Positions 1 through 11,273 of a DNA stretch of 64,000 nt are shown in pieces (position 1 is the first letter of the stretch; every line of letters begins with the position of its first letter). Position numbers and translations under genes: made by a program. Location of the stretch: the NCBI GenBank assembly GCA_003989085.1, contig RXIV01000001.1, forward strand, positions 620,001 to 684,000, given 5' to 3'. Source of the stretch: Candidatus Competibacteraceae bacterium (GTDB taxonomy: Bacteria; Pseudomonadota; Gammaproteobacteria; Competibacterales; Competibacteraceae). The notes below the pieces were generated by a model that saw only the letters and a program-made list of their open reading frames with translations, made no database searches and was not told the DNA's origin.

Positions 1-798
1 ATCACCACCTACAACAATGGCCGCACCCTGACAGCGTGTCTGGACAGCGTCCGGTGGGCGGATGAAATCGTGGTGCTGGATTCCTTCAGCACTGATGACA
101 CACTGGCGATTGCCCAGCAATATGGCGCACGGATTAGCCAGCACGAGTTTATGGGCTACGGTCCGCAAAAACGTATGGCGCTAGCGGCAACGACGCATGA
201 TTGGGTATTGCTGCTGGATGCCGATGAAGCGCTATCACCTGTTCTTCAAACTGAAATCCGTCGGTTGTTAATACAGGGGCCGGACGCAGACGGTTATGAA
301 ATTCCGCGCCAAGAACAGATGTTCTGGCGAATGTATAATCCGGCGACCCGTATGAATTATTACCTGCGCTTGTTCGATAAGCGCCAAGGCAGTATTGACG
401 ATATGCCGATTCATGCAGCGCCCAAGGTGCGAGGGCGCATTGCCCGGATCAAGGCTCCGTTGTATCACTATGGCGAGACTGATATTCACACCAAGGTTGA
501 GAAAATCAACAGCTACTCGACCGGATTGGTCGCTGATAAAATAAAAAGGCAACGGTGGGGAATCCCATTCATCATGCTATTTTATCCACCACTGTTTTTT
601 ATTCGCAGTTATCTATTCAAGCGCAACTTTCTTAATGGCTGGGCGGGATTTATCAACTCAGTGATTGCTGCGTTCTATGTCTTTCTGAAGTACGCCAAAT
701 TGTACGAGCATCGCCAGTTTGCCAAATATGGCACCCGGCTATTGCCAGACGATGCGCCGCCATTGCCGGAACAACTAAAAAGAGATCAAAAAAATTAA
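1..798 (+). CDS. Family 2 glycosyltransferase (WaaE/KdtX-like), 5' end outside the window
   Basis: The reading frame is open from base 1, so the gene begins upstream; the first in-frame ATG (70) lies inside the GT-A fold and is not the start. The visible protein opens with ITTYNNGRTL, the beta-1 strand of GT2 enzymes, followed by VVLDSFSTDDT and the metal-binding LLDADEAL motif. A hydrophobic stretch near the C-terminus (bases about 560-620, residues WGIPFIMLFYPPLFF onward) suggests membrane association. GT2 proteins of this shape transfer a sugar from a nucleotide donor onto lipopolysaccharide core or related envelope glycans on the cytoplasmic face. The exact acceptor cannot be told from sequence. 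A decayed acyltransferase follows directly, which fits an old envelope-polysaccharide locus. Confidence 0.85.
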   Translation: MTTYNNGRTLTACLDSVRWADEIVVLDSFSTDDTLAIAQQYGARISQHEFMGYGPQKRMALAATTHDWVLLLDADEALSPVLQTEIRRLLIQGPDADGYEIPRQEQMFWRMYNPATRMNYYLRLFDKRQGSIDDMPIHAAPKVRGRIARIKAPLYHYGETDIHTKVEKINSYSTGLVADKIKRQRWGIPFIMLFYPPLFFIRSYLFKRNFLNGWAGFINSVIAAFYVFLKYAKLYEHRQFAKYGTRLLPDDAPPLPEQLKRDQKN

Positions 799-857
799 TT
801 GACTTGATCGTGGGAAGATCTGGCGCGAATTGCGCCAGATTTTTGGATCGCATCTAT

Positions 858-1066
858 GAAATTTATTTTGATAACATCAATCTACTACGTGCATTTGCTG
901 CAATTTCAGTGCTGGTTTATCCCATTATTGAGTTATTTCCCTAGCAAACGTTCCCGGTGACAGGGTCGCTGGTCTGGTTCCGTATTGGGGCGCTGTTTTT
1001 ACCATCTTGCTATCTGCATTTTCCTGGCGCTTTGTCGAAAAACCTTTGATCAGGCCGTTTCATTGA
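858..1066 (+). pseudogene. Collapsed acyltransferase-3 (OafA-like) remnant
   Basis: Two conserved ends of an acyltransferase-3 protein survive with almost nothing between them. Bases 864-944 read FDNINLLRAFAAISVLVYP and then hit TAG; this is the hallmark first membrane helix of OafA/YrhL O-acyltransferases. Bases 998-1066 read FTILLSAFSWRFVEKPLI and end at TGA; SWRFVEKP is the hallmark last segment of the same family. An intact protein has roughly 300 residues between these two ends, so a large internal deletion has removed nearly all of it. The family acylates surface polysaccharide, consistent with the glycosyltransferase upstream. Recognition rests on motif recall only. Confidence 0.6.
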
Positions 1067-1074
1067 GCACTGGC

Positions 1075-1281
1075 ATGAAAGTAAGACCGTTGATTCCCGA
1101 AGGCGAGGCGCTGCGCCGAGCATTCCAGTGGCTTATCGATCAGGGGGGGCATTGCACTCTTCAGACCGTCGAACAGGCTAGCCAGCGCTTTGATTTGACG
1201 CCGAAAGATGAGGAATTCCTGCTGCGGCAGTTCGTTTACCACCGGGGCGCGGCCAGCGATGATCCAGCTTCAGGACAGTAG
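1075..1281 (+). CDS. Small conserved hypothetical protein
   Basis: A 68-residue protein starting MKVRPLIPEGEALRRAF, with a basic N-terminus and a helical body (FDLTPKDEEFLLRQF). The pattern RPLIPEGEALRRA...RFDLTP.DEEFLLR resembles a small gammaproteobacterial protein of unknown function that I recall but cannot name. It ends 12 bp inside the convergent NUDIX gene. The start lies just after the stop of the acyltransferase remnant; a longer frame exists upstream but overlaps that remnant, so the ATG at 1075 is preferred. No signal peptide, no catalytic motif. Confidence 0.5.
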   Translation: MKVRPLIPEGEALRRAFQWLIDQGGHCTLQTVEQASQRFDLTPKDEEFLLRQFVYHRGAASDDPASGQ

Positions 1282-1896
1282 CGGCGGGTTGCCAGCCAGC
1301 CGGCGGGCAAAGCCGACCAGCATCGCGGCGGTCGCGCCCCAGATGAAGCGGTTTTCGTAGGGGATGACGTAGTAGCGACGCGGCTGACCTTGGTAGATCA
1401 GGCTCCGCTGTTCGTGATGGCGTGGATCGAGGATAAAATCCAACGGCACCTCAAACGCCTCGGCGACCTCGAAATTGTCCAGTTTCAGCGCGAACGGTGG
1501 AGTCACGAACCCGACTACCGGTGTGACCAGAAACCCGGTCACGGTCTGATACAAATCCAGAAAGCCGGCGATTTCCACCACATGCCGGCGATCCAGCCCA
1601 ATCTCTTCTTCCGCCTCACGCAATGCCGTTTCGACCGGGTTGGCATCTTCCGCTTCGGCTCGTCCGCCGGGAAAACTGATTTGCCCGCCGTGATGTTCCA
1701 GATGGGCGGTGCGCTGGGTCAGCAGCACCGTGTAACCTTCAGGCCGTTCGACCAGCGGCGCCAGCACTGCTGCCGGGATCAGAGTGCGCGGTTCAGCCGC
1801 CAGCCCCGCTACCGCGTGATCGCCAGTCACGGTTTCAATCTGGTGGGTTGGATGCAGACAGCGGCGAATCCGGTCACGCAGTTCCGAAGAGTTCAC
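1270..1896 (-). CDS. NUDIX hydrolase, CoA pyrophosphatase (NudL-like)
   Basis: A 208-residue protein. The NUDIX box is intact: GGRAEAEDANPVETALREAE followed by EEIG supplies the glycine, the REAEEE metal ligands and the following IG. Upstream LEHHGGQISFPGGR is the signature of the NudL/YeaB branch (UPF0035), which cleaves coenzyme A or acyl-CoA into 4'-phosphopantetheine and 3',5'-ADP. The GTG start at 1896 overlaps the TatD stop by four bases (GTGA), so translation is probably coupled. It is the last gene of the long minus-strand operon. A longer upstream frame lies inside tatD and is rejected. Substrate assignment is by family; activity on CoA is inferred. Confidence 0.85.
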   Translation of the reverse strand: MNSSELRDRIRRCLHPTHQIETVTGDHAVAGLAAEPRTLIPAAVLAPLVERPEGYTVLLTQRTAHLEHHGGQISFPGGRAEAEDANPVETALREAEEEIGLDRRHVVEIAGFLDLYQTVTGFLVTPVVGFVTPPFALKLDNFEVAEAFEVPLDFILDPRHHEQRSLIYQGQPRRYYVIPYENRFIWGATAAMLVGFARRLAGNPPLLS

Positions 1897-2678
1897 GCCG
1901 CCTCCGCTTGTAAACCAAACAGGCGCAGATAATTGGCGGTCGTGATGGCTGCGACCTGTTCTAACGATTCGCCGCGCAATTGGGCGACAAATTCCGCAAC
2001 ATGGCGCACCCAGGCTGGCTGGTTGGACTGACCTCGATGCGGCATTGGAGCCAGATAGGGTGAGTCGGTTTCCACCAGCAGCCGGTCTGCCGGCATCCGG
2101 CGGGCGGCATCCTGAACCGTCTGGGCGTTTTTGAAGGTCACAATTCCGGAGAATGAGACGTAAAAGTTTAGTTCCAGCGCCTGTTCCGCCATTGCCCAAT
2201 CCTCGGTGAAACAGTGCAATACCCCACCTACTTCCGCTGCGCCTTCCTCGGCCAGCAGCCGCAGGGTATCCTGACGGGCGGCGCGGGTATGGACAATGAG
2301 CGGCTTGCCCAACTGGCGGGCGGCGGCAATGTGGATGCGGAACCAGTCCTGCTGGCGGGCGGCGTGGTCCACGCCATAGTGGTAATCCAGCCCGGTTTCG
2401 CCGATGGCGACGACTCGCGGCTCATGGCCCAGCGCGATCAGCTCGGCTACTGTGGGCGCCCGGCTGCCGTTTTCGCTAGGATGCACGCCCACCGATAACG
2501 CAATTTGAGGATACGGCGCGGTCAATCGGGCCAGGGCCGGCCCGCTTTCCAGATCGGTCGCCACGCTCAGCAACCGCGTTACCCCCTGGGTTTCGGCAGC
2601 GGCCAGCACCCCGGCCAGACCACCATCAAATCGGGCGAGATCGAGTCGATCCAGGTGACAATGGGAGTCAACTAGCAT
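1893..2678 (-). CDS. ycfH: TatD family metal-dependent hydrolase (YcfH)
   Basis: A 261-residue protein beginning MLVDSHCHLDRLDL, the HxH metal site of TatD-type TIM-barrel hydrolases. Further ligands are visible in IGETGLDYHY, in LIVHTRAARQD, in GVLHCFTEDW and in the terminal VETDSPYLAPMPHRG motif. TatD-family enzymes are cytoplasmic nucleases or phosphoesterases that use two divalent metals; the physiological substrate of the YcfH branch is uncertain. The position after holB and pilZ is the classical gammaproteobacterial order. It overlaps the NUDIX gene downstream by four bases and is separated from pilZ by only 15 bp. Confidence 0.92.
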   Translation of the reverse strand: MLVDSHCHLDRLDLARFDGGLAGVLAAAETQGVTRLLSVATDLESGPALARLTAPYPQIALSVGVHPSENGSRAPTVAELIALGHEPRVVAIGETGLDYHYGVDHAARQQDWFRIHIAAARQLGKPLIVHTRAARQDTLRLLAEEGAAEVGGVLHCFTEDWAMAEQALELNFYVSFSGIVTFKNAQTVQDAARRMPADRLLVETDSPYLAPMPHRGQSNQPAWVRHVAEFVAQLRGESLEQVAAITTANYLRLFGLQAEAA

Positions 2679-2693
2679 GATGGACTTGCCGCC

Positions 2694-3041
2694 TTACATA
2701 GTGTTGGTCGGCTGGTCAGTGCGGGGGTAGCCAGCCAGCAACGCTTCGATTTTCTTCTCGAGCCGGACGCTGTCGGCGCCGCCAAACTGGATGCCGACCC
2801 CGACTTGTCGACCACCGGGACTGGTGCGGTAATTGATCCAGACCACCTTGCCGGTAATGGCGAACCGCTCCGGGTCTTCCAGCAGGGTCAGCAACAGGAA
2901 TACTTCATCGCCCAGTTCAAAAGAGCGTTCGGTCGGGATGAAGATACCGCCGCTTTTGACGAAGGGCATGAAATTGGAGTGCAACATCGCCTTGTCCCTG
3001 ATGGCGAGTGAAATGACGCCTTGCCGGGGAGGAGTCGCCAT
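2694..3041 (-). CDS. pilZ: Type IV pilus PilZ-domain protein
   Basis: A 115-residue PilZ-domain protein (MATPPRQGVISLAIRDKAML...). It has the beta-barrel pattern FAITGKVVWINYR and GGRQVGVGIQF but lacks the RxxxR and DxSxxG motifs needed to bind cyclic di-GMP. That lack is typical of the PilZ found between holB and tatD in Pseudomonas and Xanthomonas, which acts through PilB and FimX in type IV pilus assembly. Gene order here is exactly that. No pilus structural genes lie in the window, so the pilus role is inferred from family and position. Confidence 0.88.
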   Translation of the reverse strand: MATPPRQGVISLAIRDKAMLHSNFMPFVKSGGIFIPTERSFELGDEVFLLLTLLEDPERFAITGKVVWINYRTSPGGRQVGVGIQFGGADSVRLEKKIEALLAGYPRTDQPTNTM

Positions 3042-3056
3042 AAAGTTTAACCTTCC

Positions 3057-4126
3057 TTAAACGGGCGTTCGGGGGACGCCGGATTCATCACCGCCCGCCG
3101 CTTCGCTGAGAAACGCCTCTAACAGCAGGGGCGCATTAGCTTGAGCAGCGGTACACAAGGTATGCAGCCGAACCGCCGCATCCAGACGTTCAAACAAGAC
3201 TCGGGGCGTGGGCTGAGCCGCCCAGCGCCGCAATAAGGGCCGCAGATCGGGATGGCTCAGGCAATGGGGAGCGGGATTCATCTTAAGCCGAATCAAGTCG
3301 GTATGCCAACCGATCAGCCAGCACAGGTTCTCAGCCAACTCGCCCTGTGTCCATTGTTCCGCCGCCTGGATCGGATCGAGCCGGCCCATGAGGATTTGGT
3401 CGTAGCCCTCGGCCAGTTCCCGTCGCCGCCGCCAACGATCTCCATCGGCGTAGCGCAGGGCCGCCAGCGGCGATCCCCCAGCAACATCAAGCAGGGTCGC
3501 CGGCTCCACCAGCCCACCACCCACTCGCGCCGCCAGCCAGGGAAGGGCCAGGGTTATGGGAGGCCGGTCAAACCGGATAAGCTGGCAACGGCTGCGCACT
3601 GTGGCCGGTAACCGCGCCGGGCGTGCGGCGACCAGCAGCAAAACACAGGCGCCCGGTGGTTCTTCTAGGGTCTTCAACAGGCTGTTGGCGGCATTGACAT
3701 TGAGTTGATCCGCTGGCTCCAGCAGGGCGATCTTATAGCCGCCGTACTGCGTGGTATGGCCGAGGAAGGCGCAGAGTTCGCGAATCTGGTCAATTTTGAT
3801 GACCTTGCTCTTTTTCTTTTTGCCGCCGCCGGCTCCCCCAGCGGGCGAATCGTCCTCGCTGCTGTTCTGATCCTCTTCGGGCTGAACTACGCTGTAGTCG
3901 GGGTGGCTGCCGGCCCGGAACAGGCGACAACCCCGGCATTGCCCACAGGCGTCGCCTTCAACACTCGGCGACTCGCACAACAGCGCCTCAGCCAGCCGGC
4001 GGGCAAAGATCAGCTTGCCCAACCCAGCCGGACCCGCCAGCAACAAGGCATGGGGCAGGCGACCAGCGGCGCGGCGTTGCTGAAGTTGCCGCCACAACGG
4101 TTCATGCCAGGGTAAGGACTCGTCCA

Positions 4127-4127
<1 letters not shown>
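3057..4127 (-). CDS. holB: DNA polymerase III delta' subunit
   Basis: A 356-residue clamp-loader subunit. It carries the AAA+ P-loop-like GPAGLGK near residue 35, a zinc knuckle with three of its cysteines in the CGQCRGC cluster, and the sensor region NAANSLLKTLEEPP. Delta' is the stator of the clamp loader that opens the beta clamp. The ATG at 4127 shares one base with the tmk stop (TGATG); another in-frame start six codons upstream lies within tmk. Oddity: between VVQPEED and KVIKIDQIREL sits an insertion of about 25 residues, acidic then glycine-rich then a KKKKSK patch, where most delta' proteins have a short loop. Confidence 0.93.
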
Positions 4128-5786
<1,659 letters not shown>

Positions 5787-5821
5787 ACCCTCGCCTCAAT
5801 CGGCGTACAGAACGTGAGCGT

Positions 5822-7063
5822 TTAATCCAGCGCCCGGAACGCCACCGTGCCGTTGGTGCCGCCAAAGCCGAAGGAATTGGACAGCGCGACCTTGATGCGC
5901 CGTTCCTGGGCGGTATGCGGCACATAGTTCAGATCGCAGCCCGGCTCTGGATCGTCGAGATTGATGGTCGGCGGCGCGACCTGATCGCGGATCGCCAATA
6001 CTGTAAAAATCGCTTCCACCCCGCCCGCCGCGCCGAGCAGATGACCAGTCATTGATTTGGTGGAACTCATCGCCAATCGGTAAGCGTGATCGCCGAACAC
6101 CGCCTTGGTCGCGTCGCTTTCAATTTTGTCGCCTGCCGGGGTGGAGGTGCCATGTGCGTTGATGTAGTCCACCGCATCGGGATTGATTCCGGCATCGCGC
6201 AGGGCGTTAAGCATGGCCCGTCGGGCGCCATCGCCATCCGGTGACGGCAGGGTCATGTGATAGGCATCGCCGCTCATGCCAAAACCGATCAATTCAGCGT
6301 AAATCCGCGCCCCACGTTGCCGGGCGTGTTCGTACTCTTCCAGCACCAGCACGCCCGCGCCGTCGCTCAAGACGAAGCCATCGCGCTCCCGATCCCAGGG
6401 CCGGCTGGCTTTTTCCGGTTGGTCATTGCGGCTGGACAGGGCGCGGGCCGCAGCGAAACCGCACAGTCCAGTCGGGGTAGTCGCCATTTCAGCGCCACCG
6501 GCCAGCATCACATCGGCATCGCCATACGCGATCAGCCGCCCCGCCAGGCCAATGCTGTGGGTGCCGGTGGTGCAGGCGGTCACTACCGCCAGATTTGGCC
6601 CCTTAATCCCGTACAGGATGGACAGATTGCCAGAGACCATGTTGATGATGCTGCGAGGGACGAAAAACGGAGTCAGTTTGCGCGGCCCACCCTTGAGAAA
6701 CGAGGAGTGACCTTCTTCGATTCCCGGCAGACCGCCAATCCCGGAGCCAATGAAGGTCCCAATTCGATCAGCATTGGCTTCGGTGATCTCCAGCCCGGAA
6801 TCCTGGATGGCCTGCACCCCCGCCCCGATGCCGTAATGAATGAAGGCGTCCATTTTCCGGGCTTCCTTGGGATTCAGGTAAGTTTCAACCTGAAAATCCT
6901 TGACCGCTCCGCCAATCCGCACCGGATAGCTGCTGGCGTCAAAAGCGGTAATCGGGCCGATTCCGCTGCGCCCGGCCAGAATGTGGTTCCAGGCCGCGCT
7001 CACGGCGCTACCGACCGGAGAAACGATGCCCATGCCGGTTACTACCACGCGCCGCTTGGCCAC
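5822..7063 (-). CDS. fabF: 3-oxoacyl-[ACP] synthase II
   Basis: A 413-residue condensing enzyme that elongates acyl-ACP with malonyl-ACP. The Cys-His-His triad is visible: [12 protein letters not shown] (Cys about 164), [12 protein letters not shown] (His about 304) and [11 protein letters not shown] (His about 341), with the C-terminal [10 protein letters not shown] loop. I use the GTG at 7063 as start because it gives the standard [12 protein letters not shown] opening and is preceded by GAGGA eight bases upstream; an in-frame upstream extension of 17 residues has no family counterpart. It follows acpP by 111 bp. Confidence 0.96.
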   Translation of the reverse strand: MAKRRVVVTGMGIVSPVGSAVSAAWNHILAGRSGIGPITAFDASSYPVRIGGAVKDFQVETYLNPKEARKMDAFIHYGIGAGVQAIQDSGLEITEANADRIGTFIGSGIGGLPGIEEGHSSFLKGGPRKLTPFFVPRSIINMVSGNLSILYGIKGPNLAVVTACTTGTHSIGLAGRLIAYGDADVMLAGGAEMATTPTGLCGFAAARALSSRNDQPEKASRPWDRERDGFVLSDGAGVLVLEEYEHARQRGARIYAELIGFGMSGDAYHMTLPSPDGDGARRAMLNALRDAGINPDAVDYINAHGTSTPAGDKIESDATKAVFGDHAYRLAMSSTKSMTGHLLGAAGGVEAIFTVLAIRDQVAPPTINLDDPEPGCDLNYVPHTAQERRIKVALSNSFGFGGTNGTVAFRALD

Positions 7064-7174
7064 GGGACTATCCTCGTTCGCGCTCTGCTGAAAATTGAAG
7101 AGATTAAAAGCCACGGCCTCCAGGGGCGACCGCAGCGATTGCCCCCGCCGGATGCGGGGATGAAAACGACACCC

Positions 7175-7420
7175 TCAACCGAGATGCGCCGCAATATAGT
7201 CAACCGCCTGCTGCACCGTGGTAATTTTTTCGGCGTCCTCGTCGGGAATTTCCAGTTCAAATTCCTCTTCCAACGCCATCACCAGTTCTACGGTGTCTAA
7301 GGAATCCGCGCCCAGATCTTCGACGAAATGAGCATCGTTGGTGACCTGTTCTTCCTTCACGCCGAGTTGCTCGATGATGATTTTCTTGACGCGCGCTTCA
7401 ATGTTGCTGATGTCAGTCAT
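7175..7420 (-). CDS. acpP: Acyl carrier protein
   Basis: An 81-residue acidic four-helix protein starting [15 protein letters not shown]. The phosphopantetheine attachment serine lies in [19 protein letters not shown] strong Shine-Dalgarno (GAGGAAG) precedes the ATG at 7420, so the upstream MRKQII extension is rejected. ACP carries all fatty-acid intermediates. The 193-bp gap upstream (7421-7613) to fabG is the largest in this operon and could hold the extra promoter that acpP often has, but I see no clear one. Confidence 0.97.
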   Translation of the reverse strand: MTDISNIEARVKKIIIEQLGVKEEQVTNDAHFVEDLGADSLDTVELVMALEEEFELEIPDEDAEKITTVQQAVDYIAAHLG

Positions 7421-7613
7421 GATGATTTGCTTCCTCATTGTTACAATTAAAACCTGCTTTTAGCAGCAGGTAAAATCCGGCGGAGGTCTCACCCATCGGC
7501 GCGAATTGGGGAAAACATCCCGTGATACTTCCCATGCGCAGCGGTTCCCGGTTCCCGCGCCGACCGCCGGTCAACCCAGCGCGGATTCCTCCCATTCTAG
7601 CTGTTGGCGCTGA

Positions 7614-8357
7614 TCACGCCATATACATCCCGCCATTGACGTGCAAGGTCTCGCCAGTGAGGTAGGCGGCGTCCGCCGAAGCCAGAAAGGCGACCACCTT
7701 AGCGACTTCTTGCGGCGCGCCTGGCCGGCGCAGCGGAATCGCGTCAAGCATTGCCTGACGCTGTGCTTCCGGCAAATTTCGGGTCATGTCGGTTTCGATC
7801 CAACCCGGCGCGATTGCGTTGACGGTGATGTTGCGCGAGCCAACTTCGCGGGCCAGCGATTTGGTGAAACCCAGCACGCCGGCCTTGGCCGCCGCATAGT
7901 TGGCCTGACCGGCGCTGCCGATGACCCCGACCACTGAGGCAATGTTAATGATCCGTCCGCGCTGGGCTTTCATCATGCCCCGCAACACTGCCTTGCTTAA
8001 TCGGTAGACCGAGGACAGGTCGGTGTCGAGGATCGTGCTCCATTCCTCTTCTTTCATCCGCAGCAGCAGATTGTCGCGGGTCGCTCCAGCATTGTTCACC
8101 AGGATAGTCAGCGCTCCGAACTCCTGCGCCGCCGCCTTCACTACTGCCTCTACTGCCGCTGGATCGGTGACATTCAGGCACAGGCCGCGTCCCGTAATCC
8201 CGTGTTGACGCAAATCCTGGGTGATGGCCTCAGCGCCGGCTTCGGTCGTCGCAGTGCCGATCACAGTCGCGCCGCATTGGCCCAGCTCGCAGGCAATGGC
8301 CTGGCCGATGCCGCGACTGGCTCCGGTCACCAGAGCAATTTCACCTTGCAGGGTCAT
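7614..8357 (-). CDS. fabG: 3-oxoacyl-[ACP] reductase
   Basis: A 247-residue short-chain dehydrogenase that reduces 3-oxoacyl-ACP with NADPH. The nucleotide fold ALVTGASRGIGQA is at the N-terminus, LVNNAGATRDNLL is the NNAG motif, and the Ser-Tyr-Lys triad is in ASVVGVIGSAGQANYAAAKAG. The ATG at 8357 follows GGAGAG by seven bases; a GTG at 8372 that overlaps the fabH stop is the alternative. Directly upstream is fabH; the usual fabD is not present between them. Confidence 0.95.
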   Translation of the reverse strand: MTLQGEIALVTGASRGIGQAIACELGQCGATVIGTATTEAGAEAITQDLRQHGITGRGLCLNVTDPAAVEAVVKAAAQEFGALTILVNNAGATRDNLLLRMKEEEWSTILDTDLSSVYRLSKAVLRGMMKAQRGRIINIASVVGVIGSAGQANYAAAKAGVLGFTKSLAREVGSRNITVNAIAPGWIETDMTRNLPEAQRQAMLDAIPLRRPGAPQEVAKVVAFLASADAAYLTGETLHVNGGMYMA

Positions 8358-8371
8358 GTCCAATCTCTCCA

Positions 8372-9336
<965 letters not shown>

Positions 9337-9340
<4 letters not shown>

Positions 9341-10365
9341 AGCGCGTGCCTCGCGGCGTGGAGGGCTGCCAAATGGGCGTCAATGCGTTGCGGCACGGCT
9401 TGCTTGACTTCGAGCATCGCCACTTGAATGGCGTTGGCGAACGCCAGCGCGTCAGCCCCGCCGTGACTCTTGATGACGATGCTCTGCAAACCGAGCAGAC
9501 TGGCGCCGTTGTAGCGGCGAGGGTCGATTCTGCGGCTGAAAGCGCGCAGTACCGGTAAGGCAATCAGGCCGGCCAGCCGGGTCAGTGGATTACGTTTGAA
9601 CTCGCGGCTTAGGTAGTGGCGGACCAATTTGGCGACGCCTTCGCTGCTCTTGAGGGCGATATTGCCGACAAAACCGTCACACACCACCACATCCACATCG
9701 TCCAGGTAAATACCGTCGCCTTCGACGAACCCGATGTAGTTCAGATCGCTGGCGGCCAGCAGGCGGGCGGCGTCCCGGACCTGCTCGTTGCCCTTGATGT
9801 CTTCTTCACCGATGTTCAGCAGGCCCACTCGCGGACGCTCAATACCATTGACCTCGGCCAGCACCGACCCCATCACCGCAAATTGCAGGAGGTGTTCGGC
9901 CTTGCTGTCGACGTTGGCCCCCAGGTCAAGCACTCGGGTATGACCGCGCACGGTGGGCAGGGTAGTGCAAATAGCAGGGCGATCAATACCGGGCAGGGTC
10001 TTGAGGACGAAACGCGAAGTCGCCATCAGTGCCCCGGTGTTGCCAGCGCTGATGCATGCGTCGGCTTCGCCCTGTTTGACCAGGTTGATCGCGACCCGCA
10101 TTGAGGAGTCTTTCTTGACCCGCAACGCCTGAGCGGGCGATTCCGCCATGCTAACCAGTTGCGAGGCGTGGCGAACCAGGATGCCGGGATGGTCCTTGGC
10201 CTTGAACCGGGTGAGTTGGGCGGACAGGATGTCGTCCTGCCCAACCAGGATCAGCCGCAACGGAATGTCGGCAGCGTTTAGCACCCGCAGCGCAGCAGGT
10301 ACTACGACTTCAGGGCCGACATCGCCGCCCATGCCATCTAGGGCGATAGTGAGGGGGCGGGTCAT
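9337..10365 (-). CDS. plsX: Phosphate acyltransferase PlsX
   Basis: A 342-residue enzyme that makes acyl-phosphate from acyl-ACP, feeding PlsY in phospholipid synthesis. The start [20 protein letters not shown] is the family signature, with [10 protein letters not shown] and [20 protein letters not shown] further on. It sits 69 bp after rpmF and overlaps fabH by four bases. Standard length and standard position in the fab operon. Confidence 0.95.
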
Positions 10366-10434
10366 GAAGCAGACCAGCCGGTCATTGCGGCCAGACCGGG
10401 AGGCGGGCGAACCAGAGCATGGGGGACAGGGTGA

Positions 10435-10629
10435 TTATTCTTCGGTTTCGGCTTCCGCCGGAGTATTGATGACCTTGCGGCCACGATAAAAACCATTAGG
10501 AGTGACATGGTGGCGGCGATGCAATTCACCGGAAACGCTGTCAGTGGATAATGTCACGGTAGTCAGGGCGTCGTGGGCACGACGCATCCCGCGCTTGGAA
10601 GGGCTTTTACGGCTTTTTTGTACAGCCAT
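10435..10629 (-). CDS. rpmF: 50S ribosomal protein L32
   Basis: A 64-residue basic protein starting [20 protein letters not shown], the L32 signature. The zinc-binding cysteines of some L32 proteins are absent, as in most gammaproteobacteria; [17 protein letters not shown] is conserved. It lies three bases after the yceD stop, the usual arrangement linking ribosome and fatty-acid synthesis. Confidence 0.96.
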   Translation of the reverse strand: MAVQKSRKSPSKRGMRRAHDALTTVTLSTDSVSGELHRRHHVTPNGFYRGRKVINTPAEAETEE

Positions 10630-10632
10630 GAG

Positions 10633-11163
10633 CTAACGGCTCCTCTTGGAATCGGGTAACAGCGACGCCAATGACCCAAAAGGCCGGCGTTGCTCCGTAA
10701 TAAGCGCCGCATCCGGCGCTCCGTAACCGTGGGCCTCGCACTCCCGCCGATCCGCATGACGGGGAATCTGGGGCAAGGCCAGCAATAATTCATCTTCCAC
10801 CAGATCGGCGACGGTCATAGCGCAATCCGGAGCCAGCAACGGTTCATAGTCGCCAGATAGGCGGTCGGCTTCGGCCTCGCTGTGAACCAACCCCAGATGC
10901 ACTGTTACATCCAGCGGCCACTGTAGTGATCCCAGACAGCGCTGACAGGTCAATTCAACCGTGGTGCGTAGGTGACCGGCAATAAACCGCTGCCCTTGTC
11001 CATCCATCCCCGCTGTCAGGGTAACGCTGACAGCGCCGCTGCTTTGATCCAGCAGCGCGACCAGACGCGGCAGCTCGGTTAGCGCCAGATCACCGGTCAA
11101 CCGGCCATTTTCAGCGGCAAGTTGCCAAGGATTCAGCTTGTCAGGAAGCGATAGGGTCAACAT
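10633..11163 (-). CDS. yceD: YceD family protein (DUF177)
   Basis: A 176-residue protein beginning MLTLSLPDKLNPWQLA, with the CQRCL cysteine motif near the middle (VELTCQRCLGSLQWPL) and VEDELLLALPQIPRH near the C-terminus, as in DUF177/YceD proteins. The family is linked to large-subunit ribosomal RNA processing and is almost always placed before rpmF. No Shine-Dalgarno precedes the ATG, and the promoter described at 11173-11201 would start RNA about three bases before it, so the message may be leaderless. A longer frame upstream starts before that promoter and is rejected. Confidence 0.88.
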   Translation of the reverse strand: MLTLSLPDKLNPWQLAAENGRLTGDLALTELPRLVALLDQSSGAVSVTLTAGMDGQGQRFIAGHLRTTVELTCQRCLGSLQWPLDVTVHLGLVHSEAEADRLSGDYEPLLAPDCAMTVADLVEDELLLALPQIPRHADRRECEAHGYGAPDAALITEQRRPFGSLASLLPDSKRSR

Positions 11164-11172
11164 AGGGCGCGA

Positions 11173-11201
11173 AATATATAGGCCAGTCTGATTTCTGTCA
11201 A
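11173..11201 (-). promoter_or_regulatory. Sigma-70 promoter of the yceD-rpmF-plsX-fab operon
   Basis: On the minus strand there is a perfect -35 box TTGACA (11201-11196), a 17-base spacer and a TATATT -10 box (11178-11173). The expected transcription start falls at about 11165-11167, only two to four bases before the yceD ATG (11163). This is the best promoter match in the window. Confidence 0.8.
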
Positions 11202-11273
11202 AATCAAAGCTGAGTTTCGCATGATCGGCGCCATTCTGCGCGGTATTCCGCAAGAGTTCACTGAAGGATTGCC

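Noticed and set aside
6257..7300. A 347-codon plus-strand frame opposite fabF and acpP
   Set aside because: Covers two certain genes on the other strand and shows no domain.
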